This document shows, piece by piece, positions 1-9,613 of a DNA stretch of 35,459 bases. The stretch is from the NCBI GenBank assembly GCA_003233175.1, contig QIKY01000286.1, positions 1 through 35,459 of the forward strand, read 5' to 3'. This stretch comes from Planctomycetaceae bacterium (GTDB taxonomy: Bacteria > Planctomycetota > Planctomycetia > Pirellulales > Pirellulaceae). Made by a program: the position numbers and the translations under genes. Below the pieces are notes generated by a model, which was not told the origin of the DNA, made no database searches, and saw only the letters and a program-made list of their open reading frames with translations. Every line of letters begins with the position of its first letter. The first letter of the stretch is position 1.

Positions 1-1
1 T

Positions 2-2056
<2,055 letters not shown>

Positions 2057-2211
2057 CCAACGCGTGTAAAAAGGGTTCCCCAGCGATTTTGTACTCCACA
2101 CGGGATCGAATCTGGGAACGGTATCATGAAGAGTTCGAGCTACTGGAGGAATCCGGGAAATATCAACCATTCATCGGAATCGAACACAGCGATTTGCAAG
2201 AGGAGCCTGCC

Positions 2212-3315
2212 ATGCTTAGTACACGTTTTCAAATTGCCGCCCTGTTCCTCGTTGTCGCCACAATGTCTCACAGCGCTGCTGCGGGATTAGAACGCGTGCG
2301 GGTTTCCGACAACGGAAAGGGCTTCGTGTTGTCGAAGTCGGGGAAGCCGTTCGTCCCGTGGGGTTTCAATTACGATCACGAAGGCGACGGCCAACTACTT
2401 GAAGATTACTGGGACGAGAAATGGGCCACGGTGAAATCAGCCTTTCGGGAGATGAAGGAACTTGGAGCGAACGTCGTCCGCATCCATCTCCAGTTTGGAA
2501 AATTCATGGAGAGTCCGACCAAGCCACGACAGCACTCCTTGGATCAGCTTGCCCGTCTGGTCAAGTTGGCTGAACAGACCGGACTGCACCTCGACCTCAC
2601 CGGTCTCGGCTGCTACCACAAAAAAGATGTCCCCGAGTGGTACGACAAACTGACTGAGCAAAAACGCTGGGCGGCGCAGGCCGTGTTTTGGGAAGCCGTC
2701 GCCAAGACATGCTCGGAGAGTCCGGCGATCTTCTGTTACGACCTGATGAACGAACCGGTTGTTCCCGGTCGAGACAAGAAGCGTGACGATTGGCTTGGGC
2801 CAGGATTCGCTGGCAAGCATTTCGTACAGTTCATCACTCTGGAACGGAAGAACCGAAAGCGCCCAGACATTGCCCGTCAGTGGATCAAACATCTTGTCGC
2901 CGCAATTCGGAAACATGACAAACGGCGCCTGATCACGGTCGGTCTCGTCCCGTGGAGTTTGGATCGCCCCGGCCTGACTTCTGGATTCGTCCCCGAGAAG
3001 ATTGCCAATGACCTCGACTTCATCGCCCTGCACATTTACCCGGAGAAGGGGAAAGTGGCCGAGGCGATAAAAACACTCAAGGGATTTGCCGCAGTCGGCA
3101 AGCCTGTCGTCATCGAGGAATTCTTCCCTCTGAAATGTGATGCCAATGAGCTTGGGCAATTCATCGACCAGTCTCGCAAACATGCCACCGGTTGGATCGG
3201 TTTCTACTGGGGCAAGACACCGGAAGAATATCGACCACCGAAGACAATTCGTGATGCCATCACGCTGAGTTGGTTGGAGTTGTTTCAGGAACAGGGCAAG
3301 ACTCTTGGACGCTGA
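2212..3315 (+). CDS. exported glycoside hydrolase, GH5-like (cellulase/mannanase fold)
   Basis: A 367-residue secreted protein with a (beta/alpha)8 GH5-type catalytic domain. The start is placed at the ATG at 2212 because AGGAG sits 7 bases upstream and the reading then opens with a typical signal peptide (MLSTRFQIAALFLVVATMS, probable cleavage after SAAA). An upstream in-frame start at 2038 would overlap ligA and bury the signal peptide. Family landmarks are GKPFVPWGFNYD near the mature N-terminus, the acid/base glutamate in LMNEP (Glu181), HIYP, and the nucleophile region VVIEEFFP (Glu302/303). GH5 enzymes retain configuration and cleave beta-1,4-linked glucans or mannans; the substrate here cannot be read from sequence. 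Wording and codon choice differ somewhat from neighbouring genes, and a broken GNAT gene follows directly, so the block may have been acquired by transfer. Confidence 0.8.
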   Translation: MLSTRFQIAALFLVVATMSHSAAAGLERVRVSDNGKGFVLSKSGKPFVPWGFNYDHEGDGQLLEDYWDEKWATVKSAFREMKELGANVVRIHLQFGKFMESPTKPRQHSLDQLARLVKLAEQTGLHLDLTGLGCYHKKDVPEWYDKLTEQKRWAAQAVFWEAVAKTCSESPAIFCYDLMNEPVVPGRDKKRDDWLGPGFAGKHFVQFITLERKNRKRPDIARQWIKHLVAAIRKHDKRRLITVGLVPWSLDRPGLTSGFVPEKIANDLDFIALHIYPEKGKVAEAIKTLKGFAAVGKPVVIEEFFPLKCDANELGQFIDQSRKHATGWIGFYWGKTPEEYRPPKTIRDAITLSWLELFQEQGKTLGR

Positions 3316-3332
3316 AGATGGCGAGAGGCGCG

Positions 3333-3490
3333 ATGACCCACATCAAGGACGAACTCCCAACCATTGTCCGTCCCGCCACTCTCGACGACGCACCAGCCGC
3401 TGGTCGGAGATTCTGCAACGCCCAGAACACGCTACGTTTGTTGCCGGGGTTGAACGCGACGGGATCGTCGGGTTCTCGGAGTGCTCTGTG
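3333..3490 (+). pseudogene. broken GNAT-family N-acetyltransferase remnant
   Basis: Two pieces of a GNAT acetyltransferase lie in different frames. The first, from the ATG at 3333, reads ELPTIVRPATLDDAPAA, the usual N-terminal beta1-alpha1 opening. From about 3398, in another frame, the sequence continues RWSEILQRPEHATFVAGVE and then RDGIVGFSE, which is the beta2-beta4 part of the same fold. About 30-40 residues expected between them (typically an HxxxW region and helix alpha2) are missing, and the reading ends before the acetyl-CoA-binding R/QxxGxG/A motif. This indicates an internal deletion with a frame change plus loss of the 3' half. The intact ancestor would have acetylated a small molecule or an amine. 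It sits 17 bases behind the GH5-like gene. Confidence 0.6.
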
Positions 3491-3738
3491 GCAAAAATAT
3501 TTCATTGGTTGCGGCCGTCAGCCGCGTCGAATAAAAAGCGGGGTAATTTCAAACTTTGAGCATTCTTCGTTTTTCGCCGCAATTTTCGCCCGCGGGTCTC
3601 GCTTTCATAGATTGGGTGGATCAAAATGGACTTTGCTCCGTTGCGAGCGAAGTTATCGATCATTCTCGCGCGGCCTGGAAGTTTGACCTCAGCCAGACGC
3701 CGCCCGATCCGCCGTTGGCCTCTTTTTTGCAAGATCAA

Positions 3739-4512
3739 ATGAAAACATTGTTATCCTCGCTGGCTCTCATTTTTGTTCTCGGCGGCGGCGCGTTGTCGGC
3801 CGAAGAAGGCCAATGGCTGCAACTCTTTAACGGCAAGAATCTCGATGGCTGGGAAGTCAAAATTCGAGGCCACGAATTCAATGAGAACTTCGGCGACACC
3901 TTTCGCGTTGAAAACGGCGTGTTGACGGTCGCCTACGACAAATACGACAGCTTCGACGAACAGTTCGGCCATCTGTTTTACGAAAAACCGTTTTCCAACT
4001 ATCGGTTGCGGGTGGAATATCGCTTTACCGGCGAACAAGCTCCGGCTGGGCCCGGCTGGGCGTTTCGCAACAGCGGTTTAATGCTGCACGGGCAATCGCC
4101 GGAAAGCATGCGTAAAGACCAAAAGTTTCCCGTTTCGATCGAAGTGCAACTCTTGGGCGGCAAGGGAACGGGCAAACGCACCACGGCGAACCTGTGTACG
4201 CCCGGAACGAACGTCGTGATGGAGGGCAAACTCATCACTCGGCACTGCATTAGCTCTTCTTCGAAAACGTATCACGGCGACCAATGGGTGACCGTCGAAG
4301 TGGAGGTGCGGGGGAACAAGGTGATCAAGCACATCATCGACGGCAAGGTTGTGCTGGCCTACAACAAACCACAACTCGACGACCGAGATGAAGACGCCCA
4401 AAAACTCATCGGGCAACACGGCAAGATGCTCTCCGGCGGCACCATATCATTACAATCGGAGAGCCATCCTGTCGAATTCCGCAAAGTGGAATTGCTCGTC
4501 TTGGAAGAGTGA
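3739..4512 (+). CDS. exported DUF1080 protein (3-keto-disaccharide hydrolase-like)
   Basis: A 257-residue exported protein. The ATG at 3739 gives a clean signal peptide (MKTLLSSLALIFVLGGGALSA) followed by the family's signature opening LFNGKNLDGWEV. Later landmarks are FRVENGVLTV, FSNYRLRVEYRF, NSGLMLHG, IEVQLLGG and the C-terminal GTISLQSESHPVEFRKVELL. DUF1080 proteins have a concanavalin-like jelly-roll fold, are greatly expanded in planctomycetes, and include enzymes acting on 3-keto-glycosides; the substrate of this one is unknown. The open frame extends upstream to about 3556, but that part has no signal character. The gene ends 25 bases from the converging beta-barrel gene. Confidence 0.88.
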   Translation: MKTLLSSLALIFVLGGGALSAEEGQWLQLFNGKNLDGWEVKIRGHEFNENFGDTFRVENGVLTVAYDKYDSFDEQFGHLFYEKPFSNYRLRVEYRFTGEQAPAGPGWAFRNSGLMLHGQSPESMRKDQKFPVSIEVQLLGGKGTGKRTTANLCTPGTNVVMEGKLITRHCISSSSKTYHGDQWVTVEVEVRGNKVIKHIIDGKVVLAYNKPQLDDRDEDAQKLIGQHGKMLSGGTISLQSESHPVEFRKVELLVLEE

Positions 4513-4537
4513 GCCGCTGATTTCCCCGCCGCTTGCC

Positions 4538-6154
4538 TTACCGCCCTAGGCCGATAAAGAAGCTGAAATTTCGGATGTCGTCGGTGCTTTCGCGGGCAAT
4601 CGGAATCCCGAGGTCGAGTGCAATAGGCGCTTGCCCCATGGCGGGAATCGAAATTCGCAAGCCAAAGCCCACCGTGACGCGGTAATCGTCTCCCACGATC
4701 TTGACGCTTTCCTCCACGGTGCCGAAATCGGTAAAGACCACGCCCTTGAGCATGTCGTCGGCGGTGAGCGGAAACAGATATTCCACCGAGCCCAGGAAGC
4801 GAAAGTCGCCGCCGACCGCGATGTCGTTGATTCGAGGGGTGGCGCCGCGGAAATCAAAGCCTCGCATCGTGGAGTAACCACCGGCGAAGAAACGTTCCAT
4901 GATCGGGGTTTGGCCGCCGCTGACACCCAGCCGGCCGGAGAAGGCCAGAGTATGACGCCCCGAACCGTCTGGGCGTTCGCGCATCAGGAAGTATTGGCGG
5001 AAGTCGATTTCAGCCCGGGGGTAGCTGAACGCGCCGAACACCTGTTCATACGCCAATTCGAGGTAATGCCCTTCGGTGGGGGCGAAAGGAATATCTCGCG
5101 TGTCGTGGACGACGGAAACTCGTTCACTGAAAATGTTGTTCTTGCCAAGAGCGGCGTTGAGGTCGGGAACGGTAAGTACGCGCGGTCTGCGCAGTTCAAC
5201 ACTCTCGGCGCGCGTCGTCAACGACAAAGAAAGATCGTGCGTCAGCCGGTAACCAAAACCGAGCCGGCCGCCGATGCGGGTTTCCGTCCAATCGCGATAA
5301 TTACGATCGAAATAAAATCCGCTCAAGCTCATGCTGATCGGCATGTCAAATAAATACGGCTCCGTGAAACTGACCATATACCGTTGGAGCACGGTTCCAG
5401 GTAACGCCTCAATGCGAAAACCCTGCCCGCCGCCGCGCCAGGCGGTGCCGTTGAGAATGTCGTCGAAAGAAGTTGGCACTTGGCGCCAATCGAAATTGCG
5501 TTCGTCGATCACTATCTGACCCGTCACGCCGGCATTGGAGTTGACGCCCACGCCGACCATGAAACGGCCGGTGCGGGTTTCTTCGGCGAAAATATCAATG
5601 TCGGCGATTCCCGGAGGAGAAGGCGCCACGACATTCTGCGGTCGGCCGGATACGCCCGGCGGCGGCAATACGCCGGTAAGTGTGGGCCCGCCAAACGCGC
5701 CTGGGGGTTGCGCGGCGAATTGCCCTTGAAAAACAGGCTGGGCGCCAGCCGCCGCGCCATAAACCGGCGGCGAAGGATACCCTCCCACTCCGGGCTGTGA
5801 ATAAACCGGCGGTTGCGAATAAACCGGCGGCTGCGAATACGTTGGCGGTTGCGAATACCTTGGCGGCTGCGAATAGACCGGTGGCTGGGAATACCTCGGC
5901 GGCTGGGAATACCTTGGCGCCGCCCGACCAGGAGTTTGATAGCCCGACGCCGGCGGCGGAGCGACGTTCGCCGGAGCCCGCTGCGGCGGCGCGGCGCCAT
6001 TGGCGGGAGCTTGCCCGCGGACGACATAACGCATGCCGTCTGGACGAGCGCCCGGGGCGCCCGCGACTTGCGGCGCGCCGCCAGCGCAGCCGGTTGCTGC
6101 AAGGGCGAGCGCCGCTAACGTCAGTCCGGTTATGAATATTCGACAGCTCTTCAC
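4538..6154 (-). CDS. BamA-type outer-membrane beta-barrel behind a lipoprotein signal (barrel half of a split BamA)
   Basis: A 538-residue protein with the C-terminal half of an Omp85/BamA. The GTG at 6154 is the likely start: it lies 10 bases after the stop of the upstream POTRA gene and opens a lipoprotein signal (KSCRIFITGLTLAALALAATGC, predicted lipidated Cys23). Residues 24-180 are Pro/Ala/Gln-rich and contain seven xYSQPP hexapeptides (81-122). The barrel begins near ADIDIFAEETRTGRFMVGVG and runs to the end as alternating beta strands, with DTRDIPFAPTEGHYLE, the lid-loop-type motif MRGFDFRG (the MRGF equivalent of the VRGF/Y motif) and a final aromatic-rich strand ISFFIGLGR-type end (RNFSFFIGLGR). 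BamA folds and inserts outer-membrane proteins. No POTRA domain is present here; five are in the gene directly upstream. A TamA-like or lipoprotein-barrel role is an alternative. Confidence 0.82.
   Translation of the reverse strand: MKSCRIFITGLTLAALALAATGCAGGAPQVAGAPGARPDGMRYVVRGQAPANGAAPPQRAPANVAPPPASGYQTPGRAAPRYSQPPRYSQPPVYSQPPRYSQPPTYSQPPVYSQPPVYSQPGVGGYPSPPVYGAAAGAQPVFQGQFAAQPPGAFGGPTLTGVLPPPGVSGRPQNVVAPSPPGIADIDIFAEETRTGRFMVGVGVNSNAGVTGQIVIDERNFDWRQVPTSFDDILNGTAWRGGGQGFRIEALPGTVLQRYMVSFTEPYLFDMPISMSLSGFYFDRNYRDWTETRIGGRLGFGYRLTHDLSLSLTTRAESVELRRPRVLTVPDLNAALGKNNIFSERVSVVHDTRDIPFAPTEGHYLELAYEQVFGAFSYPRAEIDFRQYFLMRERPDGSGRHTLAFSGRLGVSGGQTPIMERFFAGGYSTMRGFDFRGATPRINDIAVGGDFRFLGSVEYLFPLTADDMLKGVVFTDFGTVEESVKIVGDDYRVTVGFGLRISIPAMGQAPIALDLGIPIARESTDDIRNFSFFIGLGR
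5789..5914. repeat. seven 18-bp tandem units encoding xYSQPP
   Basis: Within the barrel gene, seven consecutive 18-bp units encode RYSQPP, VYSQPP or TYSQPP (last copy VYSQPG). The units differ mainly at the first codon and at third positions, so the array is old enough to have diverged. It encodes an extended Tyr/Pro-rich linker between the lipidated N-terminus and the barrel. The number of copies could vary by slippage. Confidence 0.85.
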
Positions 6155-6164
6155 CAGGGATTCC

Positions 6165-7820
6165 CTATCGCAGAGGCGGCTGAACCGTTGGCTTTGCCTG
6201 GAGCAGTTCAACGGGAGTGACATAGATGTTCAGGTCTAGGAGGCGTGCATCGCTTTGCTCGGAGTAGACACCCGGGCTTTGGCCTCGAAACGAGGGCGCC
6301 GCTCCGTTCGCGACTTGCGTTCCGTCGGCGTCCGGCACTCGAGGACTGAGTACAATTCTCGGCGGATCGCCTTTGGAGGGGTCGGCCACGAAAAGGCTCG
6401 AAGCTCCCAACCGACGTTCGCTGGCGCGCTTTTTTCGAATGTCGACGATATCGCCGGGTCGCAGCGACACACGATTCAACACAACATTCCTCCGGGTGTG
6501 TGGAAACTCGCCGCCGACATGCACGGTGATTTTCCCCACGCGGTACATCTCGCCCTCCTCGACTTGAAACACGACGTCCAATTCCGGAGTGTCTTCGGCG
6601 AAACGCGGGTCGGCTTTGATGGAAGCGAAAATATGCCCTTGGCCGCCGTAGAGGTCGGTCAGCGTGTTTTGATCTTTCAGCATCATGCCTTGATTAAAGA
6701 ACTCGCCTGTTTTTAGATTGATCAGACGCTTGAGATCTTCGGCGGCAAATTTCTGATTGCCAACGAATGAAATATCTCGCACCGAATAGCGCGGGCCTTC
6801 GTCGATCACGAAGGTCAGGTCGGCCCATTTTCTCGACGAAGTGAAGACAAGTTTACGGCCCACTCGGGCGCGGAAATATCCCAGGTTGCGATAATAGGCC
6901 GTGAGGCGATCGACATCTTCGTCGATTTTCCCCATATCGATTTCACCGCGAAACAAGTACCACAATATGCCCACCTTTGTCTTGACTTGCGTCTTCAGAC
7001 GGCCATCGCTGGCGATTTTGTTTCCCACGAATTTAACACTGCGAACACGTTGCTTGTTCCCTTCTCCCACCAAGAACACGACGCCCAAATCGTGCGGCTT
7101 GTCGCCCTCGGCGATGGCAACTTCGGCGTCGGGAAAACCTTTCGATCGGTAAAACTCTTCAATACGATTTCGGGCTTCCCGCACGTTGTAGAGATTGAGC
7201 GAATCTCCTTTTTTGAGATCGGTTTCCTTCAACAAAGCACCGTGTCGCACGCTGTCGTTTCCCAGAAATTTGATGTAGTTGATCTTTGGCAACTCAAAAA
7301 CTTCAAACGTTAGTTCGATGCCTTGAGGCGTCTCGCGGGTGAGAATGCGCACATCGTGAAACAGACCGCTGGCCACTAGGCGCCGCACATCCGACTGCAC
7401 AATCTCTGGATCAAACGGCCGGTCGCGGCGCGTTCTCATGTACGATTCCACTTTTTGCTGGCTGATCGTCTTGTTCCCCGTGACCTTCACGGCCGTGACC
7501 ATCTTTTTCGGCCCGACCGGTCCATAGACCGGAAGCGCGCGCGCCGCTTTTTTGGGCGCGGTCGGCGTCAAACCGCCAGGCGGAGTGATGCCTCTGGAGC
7601 CGAATTGGGCTTGCGCCACGGCGTTGGAGAAAAACACAACCGCGGCGACGACCGCCAATCGCCGCAGCGCGGCCAACGAGCATTCAGAACCGGGGTTGCA
7701 TCGGCTGGGCGTGCAGCGTGTGTTTAGGTTATTTGGCATTTGCGATCGCATCGAAAAGTAGGGAGATTCGCCAACGGCGCATTCTTCGCGGAAATTCTTT
7801 TCTTCGCCGAGATTCTTCAT
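6165..7820 (-). CDS. exported protein with five POTRA domains (periplasmic half of a split BamA)
   Basis: A protein of about 551 residues made almost entirely of POTRA domains, the periplasmic modules by which BamA receives unfolded outer-membrane proteins. Each POTRA opening can be read in turn: MVTAVKVTGNKTIS, KINYIKFLGNDSVR, RVRSVKFVGNKIAS, SVRDISFVGNQKFA and RVGKITVHVGGEFP, the same number as in a standard BamA. The chain ends about 100 residues later with DLNIYVTPVELLQ and a stop, with no barrel. An export signal (LAALRRLAVVAAVVFFSNAVAQA) lies unusually far from the first ATG. ATGs at 7820, 7751 and 7739 are possible starts and none has a good ribosome binding site; GGAGG lies 14 bases before 7820. 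The barrel gene follows 10 bases after the stop, so the two are surely co-transcribed. Confidence 0.82.
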   Translation of the reverse strand: MKNLGEEKNFREECAVGESPYFSMRSQMPNNLNTRCTPSRCNPGSECSLAALRRLAVVAAVVFFSNAVAQAQFGSRGITPPGGLTPTAPKKAARALPVYGPVGPKKMVTAVKVTGNKTISQQKVESYMRTRRDRPFDPEIVQSDVRRLVASGLFHDVRILTRETPQGIELTFEVFELPKINYIKFLGNDSVRHGALLKETDLKKGDSLNLYNVREARNRIEEFYRSKGFPDAEVAIAEGDKPHDLGVVFLVGEGNKQRVRSVKFVGNKIASDGRLKTQVKTKVGILWYLFRGEIDMGKIDEDVDRLTAYYRNLGYFRARVGRKLVFTSSRKWADLTFVIDEGPRYSVRDISFVGNQKFAAEDLKRLINLKTGEFFNQGMMLKDQNTLTDLYGGQGHIFASIKADPRFAEDTPELDVVFQVEEGEMYRVGKITVHVGGEFPHTRRNVVLNRVSLRPGDIVDIRKKRASERRLGASSLFVADPSKGDPPRIVLSPRVPDADGTQVANGAAPSFRGQSPGVYSEQSDARLLDLNIYVTPVELLQAKPTVQPPLR

Positions 7821-8204
7821 CGGGATTTTGCCGCCCTCCAAGGCTGAGCGGGCGTCAGACGGACTGCTTCTCTTGATAACGCCATCGTTTCACCGGGAAA
7901 CCGGGCGCGCTCCGAGTAGGATTTTGAAATGGTCGCGTAGAAATACAAGATCCTCCCGTTGATGACAAGGCTGGTTTTGCAACCATTTTGCTATCACCCT
8001 GATCTGGTTCACGATGTGCTGGTGGGCCTCCTGCTTGAAAAAATACCGACCTTGCCCCGACTTGAGCCTATTTCTATACTTCGCACCGTTTTTCACATTC
8101 TCAACGGGCGGCTTATTGTTTCGATGTCTGGCGAGTTTTCGTCTAGCTTGCCAATGTGCCGTTTGGAAGATGAAGCAAGACCTGAAAATCGGGAGACCTT
8201 CCCT
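7821..8204. other. divergent intergenic region
   Basis: This gap separates the minus-strand POTRA/barrel pair from the plus-strand secretin-like gene and should hold both promoters. Apart from the possible 68-residue minus-strand frame at 7890-8096, I see no RNA gene, long inverted repeat or convincing promoter pair. The frame of the secretin-like gene stays open upstream to 7959, but that extension lacks a signal or domain and is probably not translated. Confidence 0.5.
7890..8096 (-). CDS. possible small protein of unknown function
   Basis: A 68-residue frame with a GTG start lies in the gap between the divergent POTRA and secretin-like genes. Its composition looks protein-like (KSGQGRYFFKQEAHQHIVNQ, then WLQNQPCHQREDLVFLRDHF), with charged and aromatic residues spread as in a helical protein. 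The frames opposite it read less like a protein. The ribosome binding site is weak (GAG just before GTG) and I recognise no family. It could be a short regulator, the relic of a longer gene, or chance. Confidence 0.33.
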   Translation of the reverse strand: MKNGAKYRNRLKSGQGRYFFKQEAHQHIVNQIRVIAKWLQNQPCHQREDLVFLRDHFKILLGARPVSR

Positions 8205-9329
8205 ATGTTGTCGCGAGCCCTGGTATTACTGTTTTTCTGGTCGGTTGGGTCCGGCCTGGCGTTCGCACAAGAGGCATCTTCGCCGTCCGCATCGAGGAAA
8301 CCGGCGTCTTCCGGCCGATCAGCCAGCGGCGGCGGAACGCGCATGTTGCCCAACGAACATGGGCAGGTTTGGCGGGAGTACAATATTGCTTCGTACACCA
8401 AACGCGTGACAAACACCGAAAAACCCGAGCAAGCCGTCGTCGATTGGATCTTGCGTGAAACCGGCAAGGACGCTTGGTTTTCGGAGCCGGTCGGACTGTT
8501 GAGCGCCAACCGCACCACGTTGCGCGTATACCATACGCCGGAAATGCAATTGCTGGTTTCCGATGTCGTCGACCGCATGGTTCACGGCGAAACGGAATCG
8601 CACTCTTACACGCTGCGGCTGATCACGGTTGGCAGTCCCAATTGGCGGTCGAGAGTTTTCCACATGCTCCGCCCCGTGCCTGTTCAATCTCCAGGACTCG
8701 AAGCCTGGCTGCTATCCAAGGAAGACGCGGCCGTTTTCGTGGCGGAGTTGCGCCGCCGCACCGATTTCCATGAACACACGGCGCCCAACCTGCTCATTCA
8801 TTGCGGGCAGTCGCACACGATTGCGAGCATGCGGCCCAAAAACTATGTGCGTTCCGTCAATTTCCGCTCGGGTTATGGCGCCGGCTACGACTTAGTCATG
8901 GGGCAAGTCGAGGAAGGGTATTCCCTGCAATTCAGTCCGCTGCTCTCCGTCGACGGACGCACCCTCGACGCCGTGATCAAGTGCCAGGTCGAGCAGGTCG
9001 AAAAACTCATTCCCGTCTCGATCGATGTTCCCGCCGCCGCGAACCAGCGTCAGCGCGTGCAAATTCAAGTTCCGCAGGTTTCAGGTTGGAGTTTGCACGA
9101 GCGCTTTCGCTGGCCCACCGATCAAGTGCTATTGCTGAGCCGGGGCGTTGTCGCGCGGCCGGCGCCGAGCACCAAAACAATATTGGGCATGCCTCACCTT
9201 TTTGGCTCCAAGGGCGGCCGCGGCGACGCCTTGCTCATGGTGCAATGCGGCGGCGCTGCGAGTCAGACATTGCTCACCCCAGCCGCCAGCGCGCCGGCTG
9301 CGGCGCGATTGAACAACGGCCGCTATTGA
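8205..9329 (+). CDS. exported secretin-like protein
   Basis: A 374-residue exported protein. The ATG at 8205 is chosen because GGGAGA lies 8 bases upstream and a signal peptide follows (MLSRALVLLFFWSVGSGLAFA). After a Ser/Ala-rich linker come a secretin N-domain-like segment (YNIASY... TTLRVYHTPEMQLLVSDVVDRM, about 60-130) and, toward the end, a beta-rich stretch like the secretin core (EEGYSLQFSPLLSVDGRTLDAVIKC and WSLHERFRWPTDQVLLLSRGVV). Secretins form the outer-membrane gates of type II, type III and pilus systems. This protein is shorter than a true secretin, and no other secretion gene is near, so it may be a planctomycete-specific relative and not a working pore. The neighbour at 9614 shares the theme. 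Confidence 0.6.
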   Translation: MLSRALVLLFFWSVGSGLAFAQEASSPSASRKPASSGRSASGGGTRMLPNEHGQVWREYNIASYTKRVTNTEKPEQAVVDWILRETGKDAWFSEPVGLLSANRTTLRVYHTPEMQLLVSDVVDRMVHGETESHSYTLRLITVGSPNWRSRVFHMLRPVPVQSPGLEAWLLSKEDAAVFVAELRRRTDFHEHTAPNLLIHCGQSHTIASMRPKNYVRSVNFRSGYGAGYDLVMGQVEEGYSLQFSPLLSVDGRTLDAVIKCQVEQVEKLIPVSIDVPAAANQRQRVQIQVPQVSGWSLHERFRWPTDQVLLLSRGVVARPAPSTKTILGMPHLFGSKGGRGDALLMVQCGGAASQTLLTPAASAPAAARLNNGRY

Positions 9330-9443
9330 TTGTAGATTCTTCGATAAACCGGGCGGGTAAGACAAGCGGCGGATGAAAATTAGCCCTTTGCACAAAACGA
9401 GGAAAGCCGGGTCAAGGGAGACGAACACTGGACGCCAGTTTTA

Positions 9444-9474
9444 GAAGCCCGGCTTTTTCAAAAAGCCGGGCTTC
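9444..9474. repeat. perfect 15-bp inverted repeat, also a plausible terminator
   Basis: GAAGCCCGGCTTTTT and its exact reverse complement are separated by one base. The structure lies 115 bases downstream of the secretin-like gene and 140 bases upstream of the next gene. It belongs to the same palindrome type seen at 21514-21548, 24922-24945 and 33828-33860. It could fold in RNA as a stem followed by no long U run, so it fits a REP-like element at least as well as an intrinsic terminator. Confidence 0.75.
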
Positions 9475-9613
9475 TCGCTTGGCCTTCTCGCTTGCCGCTC
9501 GACGCCGCCGAGTATCCGAGTATTGAGTTTCAATTACTTTCTTGACTTTTTGACTCCGAATATGCGAACCTGTGGATACGGGGCGGTTTTCGCTAGGCGC
9601 ATGGGAGTTGAAC

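Noticed and set aside
9542-9570. TTGACT near 9542 as a -35 box for the DUF1598-like gene
   Set aside because: No acceptable -10 hexamer lies at 16-18 bases from it.
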